Position numbers and translations under genes: made by a program. The notes under the pieces are model-generated. The model worked only from the letters and a program-made list of their open reading frames with translations. It made no database searches and had not been told where the DNA came from. A stretch of 8,643 nt of DNA from Chloroflexota bacterium. GTDB lineage: Bacteria > Chloroflexota > Anaerolineae > Anaerolineales > Villigracilaceae. Every line of letters starts with the position of its first letter. Position 1 is the stretch's first letter. Below are positions 5,746-8,643 of this stretch, in pieces. The DNA lies in NCBI GenBank assembly GCA_021796155.1, contig JAJYOO010000077.1, positions 1 through 8,643 of the forward strand, written 5' to 3'.

Positions 5746-6780
5746 ATGTCACTGGGACAAATTGCTTTCTTAGGCTCTGGAGAAACCTCGCTCGCTGGAG
5801 GACGCATTTTTGAATCGCTGGCACGTGCGATTCCACAACCGTTGCGGATTGCCATTCTCGAAACGCCCGCTGGCTTTGAATTGAATTCGCATCAGGTCGC
5901 GGGACGTGTAGCGGACTTTTTGAAAACGCGCTTGCAAAACTACAACCCGACGATTGATGTGATTCCGGCACGCAAACGCGGCACGCCATTCAGCCCGGAC
6001 GATCCCGAAATTCTCAACCCGCTTTTATATGCCAACATGATTTTTATGGGGCCGGGCAGCCCCACGTATGCAACGCGCCAATTACTCGGATCATTGGCTT
6101 GGAACATTATCCGCGCGCGTCATCGCCTTGGTGCCACACTGGCGTTTGCATCTGCCGCGACGATTTCAATCGGCGCATGGGCTTTACCTGTCTATGAAAT
6201 CTATAAAGTTGGGCAGGATGTTTACACCGAAAAAGGTTTGGATTTATTTGCTGATTATGGAATGAGGCTTTCGTTTGTCCCGCATTGGAACAACGCTGAC
6301 GGCGGACTCGATCTCGATACAAGTCGCTGTTTTATCGGCATGGAACGGTTTGATATTTGGTGCAAATCCATATCCGGTGAAAATACGACACTTGGACTCG
6401 ATGAACATACCGGCATCATTTTGGATTTTGCCGAAGGCGAATGTGAGATCGCGGGCGTGAGCACTGTTTCCATCGTCCGCGACTGCGACCCGATGATTCA
6501 TCCAGCCGGAACGAAATTTCCGTTGAAAGAATTAGGCACACCCGTTATTCCTGAACCGCTTGAAAAAGGTATTCCATCTGAAGTGTGGAATATGGTGGTC
6601 AACGCACCGCCCGCGGACGATAATAAACCGTCACAGCATGTGATCGAGCTTGCTGAAAAACGTCAACAGGCGCGCGCGAATAAGAATTGGGCCGAGTCTG
6701 ATAGATTGCGCGAGCAAATTTCTGCATTGGGATGGACAATACAAGATTCAAAAGATGGATATAAGTTAGTGAAAAGCTGA
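5746..6780 (+). CDS. Peptidase S51/amidotransferase-like protein fused to a CysS C-terminal domain
   Basis: A 344-residue two-domain protein. Residues 1 to about 290 have a Rossmann-like class I amidotransferase/peptidase S51 (PepE/cyanophycinase) layout: IAFLGSGETS at the start, MGPGSPTYATRQL, then FASAATISIGAWALPVYEIY, where Ser136 after a strand is the likely nucleophile in place of the usual GxSAGA, and FVPHWNN..GG.LDTSRC with His180 as possible base. Residues 298-344 (VIELAEKRQQAR, NWAESDRLREQI, LGWTIQD..DGYKL) match the small helical domain at the C-terminus of cysteinyl-tRNA synthetase. There is no synthetase catalytic core (no HIGH or KMSKS motif), so it cannot charge tRNA by itself. 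It starts 1 bp after the peroxiredoxin-like stop and is probably co-transcribed and translationally coupled. Function is unknown; hydrolysis of a peptide, or tRNA or cysteine-linked chemistry, are both possible. Confidence 0.78.
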   Translation: MSLGQIAFLGSGETSLAGGRIFESLARAIPQPLRIAILETPAGFELNSHQVAGRVADFLKTRLQNYNPTIDVIPARKRGTPFSPDDPEILNPLLYANMIFMGPGSPTYATRQLLGSLAWNIIRARHRLGATLAFASAATISIGAWALPVYEIYKVGQDVYTEKGLDLFADYGMRLSFVPHWNNADGGLDLDTSRCFIGMERFDIWCKSISGENTTLGLDEHTGIILDFAEGECEIAGVSTVSIVRDCDPMIHPAGTKFPLKELGTPVIPEPLEKGIPSEVWNMVVNAPPADDNKPSQHVIELAEKRQQARANKNWAESDRLREQISALGWTIQDSKDGYKLVKS

Positions 6781-6843
6781 CCGTGGACGGTGGACGATAG
6801 ACCGTTTTGCTTTAGTCCACCGTTCACGGTCTACGGTCTTTTT
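6779..6843 (+). terminator. Terminator-like hairpin made of inverted 7-nt repeats
   Basis: A 17-bp stem with one G.U joins 6779-6795 to 6815-6831, with a 19-nt loop. A second short pairing, AGACCGT (6799-6805) with ACGGTCT (6833-6839), is an alternative. A T-run (6839-6843) follows, so it should end the glycosylase operon. The left arm is four heptamers (GACCGTG, GACGGTG, GACGATA, GACCGTT) that begin inside the TGA stop codon of the upstream gene. The right arm is four heptamers on the other strand (GACCGTA, GACCGTG, AACGGTG, GACTAAA, reading back from 6838 to 6811). It is therefore both a repeat array and a terminator. Confidence 0.72.
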
Positions 6844-6847
6844 GCGA

Positions 6848-6853
6848 TACAAT
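6848..6853 (+). promoter_or_regulatory. Possible -10 box for the phosphorylase gene
   Basis: TACAAT lies just after the upstream terminator and 19 bp before the phosphorylase ATG, with AAGGAG (6862-6867) between. TTCACG (6823-6828) could be a poor -35 at 19 bp spacing but sits inside the terminator stem. By-eye prediction. Confidence 0.3.
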
Positions 6854-6872
6854 GATGATGTAAGGAGAATGA

Positions 6873-8168
6873 ATGCGCGCTGTAGACATCATCATCAAAA
6901 AACGCGAGAAGGAGGAGTTGACTCAGGAAGAGATCAACTTCTTTGTTCAGGGTTTTGTAAAAGGCGACATTCCCGATTATCAGGTTTCGGCCTGGGCGAT
7001 GGCTGTCTTGCTCAACGGCATGACGCCGCAAGAGACAACCGATCTGACTCTTGCGATGGTTCTTTCTGGTCGCATTCTTGATTTGAGCGGCGTGGTGGAT
7101 ATTGCTGTTGATAAACATTCATCCGGCGGCGTGGGAGATAAAACCACGCTGACGGTTTTGCCGACGGTCGCAGCATGTGGATTGCCCGTTGGCAAAATGT
7201 CTGGCCGCGGACTCGGCTTTAGCGGCGGCACGCTCGACAAAATGGAATCCATTCCGGGCTACCGCGTGGACTTGAACACCGATGAATTCAAAAAGCAACT
7301 CAAAGAAAAAGGAATCGTTCTCACGGGTCAGTCCATAGACCTCGCACCCGCGGATGGGAAACTTTATGCGCTACGCGATGTGACCGGTAGTGTGCCGTCC
7401 ATTCCGTTGATTGCGTCATCCATCATGAGCAAAAAGATCGCGGCGGGTGCGAATGCCATCGTGCTGGATGTCAAAGTTGGCAAAGGCGCGTTCATGGAAA
7501 CGATTCCGATGGCGCGCGAACTCGCGGACTTAATGACGCAGATTGGTGAACTGGCCGGAAGGAAAACAATTTGCCTTTTATCTGATATGAACCAGCCGCT
7601 TGGTAATGCTGTCGGCAACGCGCTGGAGGTCATCGAAGCGATTGACGCGCTCAAAAGCGGCGGCCCGGCAGATTTCCGCGAGCATTGTTTGCATGTCAGC
7701 GCGCACATGCTGGTGGTCGGAAAGCGCGCAAAAGATTTGGATGAGGGCCGCCGACTCGCGGAAAAGGCGATTGCGGATGGAAGTGCATTCGAGAAATTCC
7801 GCGTACTGGTCGAAGCGCAGGGCGGCGAAGTCTCCTATGTGGATGACCCCGATAAATTGCCGCGCGCAAAATTCGTCGAGGTGGTAAAAGCCCCTCGAAG
7901 TGGCTGGCTATCACAAGTCGACGCGCGAAGCGTGGGCGAGGCTTCGGTGGCGTTAGGCGCGGGCCGTGCCAAAAAGTCCGACGCGGTGGATCACGCCGTC
8001 GGATTTGTCATCCATCACAAGGTCGGCGATAAAGTCGAAAAAGGCGAGCCGTTATTTACTATCCATGCCAATGATGAAAAGAAACTGGCCGAGGCGCGTG
8101 AACACGTCCTGTCGGCGCATGTTTTTTGTGATGAACCTGCATCGCCGCTCCCACTGTTTTACAAATAA
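6873..8168 (+). CDS. pdp: Pyrimidine-nucleoside phosphorylase
   Basis: Splits uridine, thymidine and deoxyuridine with phosphate into the free base and (deoxy)ribose-1-phosphate in cytosolic nucleoside salvage. The 431-residue length matches the family. An N-terminal helical dimer domain (1-65) is followed by the phosphate-binding signature DKHSSGGVGDKTTL (80-93), where homologues read KHSTGGVGDK. Next come the SGRGLGFSGGTLDKMESIPG block (110-129), the base-binding residues Arg168 (LRDVTG), Ser183 and Lys187 (SSIMSKK), and a C-terminal PYNP_C domain (about 337-431, including SGWL, AVGFVIHHKVGDKVEKGEPL and LFTIHA). The residue numbers of Arg168, Ser183 and Lys187 agree with Bacillus-type enzymes, which accept both uridine and thymidine, so this reading is preferred over thymidine-specific DeoA. 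The start has AAGGAG 5 bp upstream. No other nucleoside gene flanks it, and it appears to be transcribed alone. Confidence 0.94.
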   Translation: MRAVDIIIKKREKEELTQEEINFFVQGFVKGDIPDYQVSAWAMAVLLNGMTPQETTDLTLAMVLSGRILDLSGVVDIAVDKHSSGGVGDKTTLTVLPTVAACGLPVGKMSGRGLGFSGGTLDKMESIPGYRVDLNTDEFKKQLKEKGIVLTGQSIDLAPADGKLYALRDVTGSVPSIPLIASSIMSKKIAAGANAIVLDVKVGKGAFMETIPMARELADLMTQIGELAGRKTICLLSDMNQPLGNAVGNALEVIEAIDALKSGGPADFREHCLHVSAHMLVVGKRAKDLDEGRRLAEKAIADGSAFEKFRVLVEAQGGEVSYVDDPDKLPRAKFVEVVKAPRSGWLSQVDARSVGEASVALGAGRAKKSDAVDHAVGFVIHHKVGDKVEKGEPLFTIHANDEKKLAEAREHVLSAHVFCDEPASPLPLFYK

Positions 8169-8182
8169 AATATCGTATAGAC

Positions 8183-8211
8183 TTGCGGATTTTTTAAGAT
8201 TAGGGCATACT
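8183..8211 (+). promoter_or_regulatory. Candidate promoter of the TPR gene
   Basis: TTGCGG (8183-8188) and CATACT (8206-8211) are spaced by 17 bp, with an AT-rich spacer. Transcription would start about 10 bp before the ATG at 8228. The phosphorylase ends at 8168 and no hairpin terminator is visible between the genes, so read-through is also possible. Confidence 0.38.
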
Positions 8212-8227
8212 TGGACGCGGAGAGCGT

Positions 8228-8643
8228 ATGGCCAAGATTTCACTTCGGAGTTACAACCACGAAATTGAAGGCATGATCGAACGGGGGCAGCACGATGAGG
8301 CCATCGCGCATTGTCGTCACATCCTGCAAACATTCCCCAAGCATCTTGAAACGTATCGCCTGCTTGGCAAAACATATCTCGAAGCCAAACGCTACAACGA
8401 GGCGGTGGATATTTTCCAGCGCGTGCTCGTTTCGGTGCCGGATGATTTCGTTTCGCATGTCGGCATGAGCATCATCGCCGATGAGCAGAGCAAACTCGAT
8501 GAAGCCATCTGGCACATGGAGCGCGCTTTTGAAGTCCAGCCGTCGAACGCTGCCATTCAAGGCGAGCTTCAACGTTTGTTTGGTCGCCGCGATGGTGTCC
8601 AGCCGCCAAAGACCCGCCTGACGCGCGGTGCGCTGGCGCACAT
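8228..8643 (+). CDS. N-terminal part of a TPR-repeat protein (continues past window)
   Basis: Open from ATG 8228 to the right edge, 138 complete codons, so the 3' end is missing. The protein begins MAKISLRSYNHEIEGMIERG and contains at least three tetratricopeptide-like helical pairs: about residues 9-42 (GQHDEAIAHCRHILQTFPKH), 43-76 (ETYRLLGKTYLEAKRYNEAV, ending VLVSVPDD) and 77-110 (DEQSKLDEAIWHMERAFEVQ). The consensus A..(G/Y)...EA...(F/Y)...L...P is clear in the first two. After residue 115 the sequence turns to basic, Pro-containing text (GRRDGVQPPKTRLTRGALAH), perhaps a linker. There is no signal peptide. TPR proteins act as protein-binding scaffolds and the partner cannot be guessed. 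GGAGAG just before the ATG may be the ribosome site. Confidence 0.85.
   Translation, partial: MAKISLRSYNHEIEGMIERGQHDEAIAHCRHILQTFPKHLETYRLLGKTYLEAKRYNEAVDIFQRVLVSVPDDFVSHVGMSIIADEQSKLDEAIWHMERAFEVQPSNAAIQGELQRLFGRRDGVQPPKTRLTRGALAH

Noticed and set aside
6678..6780. Remnant of a full cysteinyl-tRNA synthetase gene
   Set aside because: The segment is in frame with the upstream domain and no HIGH or KMSKS catalytic core is seen upstream, so a domain fusion is more likely than a broken synthetase.
8240..8641. Long open frame on the minus strand opposite the TPR gene
   Set aside because: It is antisense to a clear TPR coding frame, starts at the window edge and has no recognisable protein features.

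Overview
The window looks like ordinary chromosome of a free-living bacterium. Protein resemblance and the style of the intergenic repeats suggest an Anaerolineae-type member of the Chloroflexota, but this is an impression, since no marker gene is present. Genes are close together on both strands. There are no rRNA or tRNA genes, no transposase and no CRISPR array.

Left part (1-2406): the 3' end of a secreted, sialidase/BNR-like protein (+) converges on a small lipoprotein gene (-), with a perfect bidirectional terminator hairpin between them. The lipoprotein gene is divergent from queA (+), which makes the epoxyqueuosine precursor in tRNA queuosine synthesis. queA has a TATAAT box so close to its ATG that the mRNA is probably leaderless. 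It also carries an in-frame insertion built from tandem 7-nt repeats.

Middle (2399-4580): a minus-strand pair of tandemly duplicated patatin-like phospholipases, each with the same strong Shine-Dalgarno site. A two-armed array of GTT-starting octamers lies upstream of them.

Right-centre (4589-6843): a compact plus-strand operon. It holds a family 5 (UdgB-type) Fe-S uracil-DNA glycosylase, a peroxiredoxin-like gene, and a fusion of a peptidase S51/amidotransferase-like domain with the small C-terminal domain of cysteinyl-tRNA synthetase. The peroxiredoxin-like gene is the highlight. Its frame is interrupted only by a TGA at the codon where the family has its peroxidatic cysteine (RGFM-TGA-PYCR). 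A GC-rich hairpin with a G in its loop follows at bacterial SECIS spacing, so it is most likely a selenoprotein. The operon ends in a terminator-like hairpin made of inverted 7-nt repeats.

Right end (6873-8643): a pyrimidine-nucleoside phosphorylase with all expected active-site residues, then the start of a TPR-repeat protein that runs off the window.

A second theme is a class of short-period (7-8 nt) degenerate repeat arrays, seen at four places. Two are intergenic (4487-4580 and 6779-6838) and two lie in frame inside genes (queA 2110-2192 and the glycosylase 5132-5173). Three of the four have a second arm in inverted orientation. The units differ from site to site while the period and architecture are kept, which suggests one recurring process in this genome.
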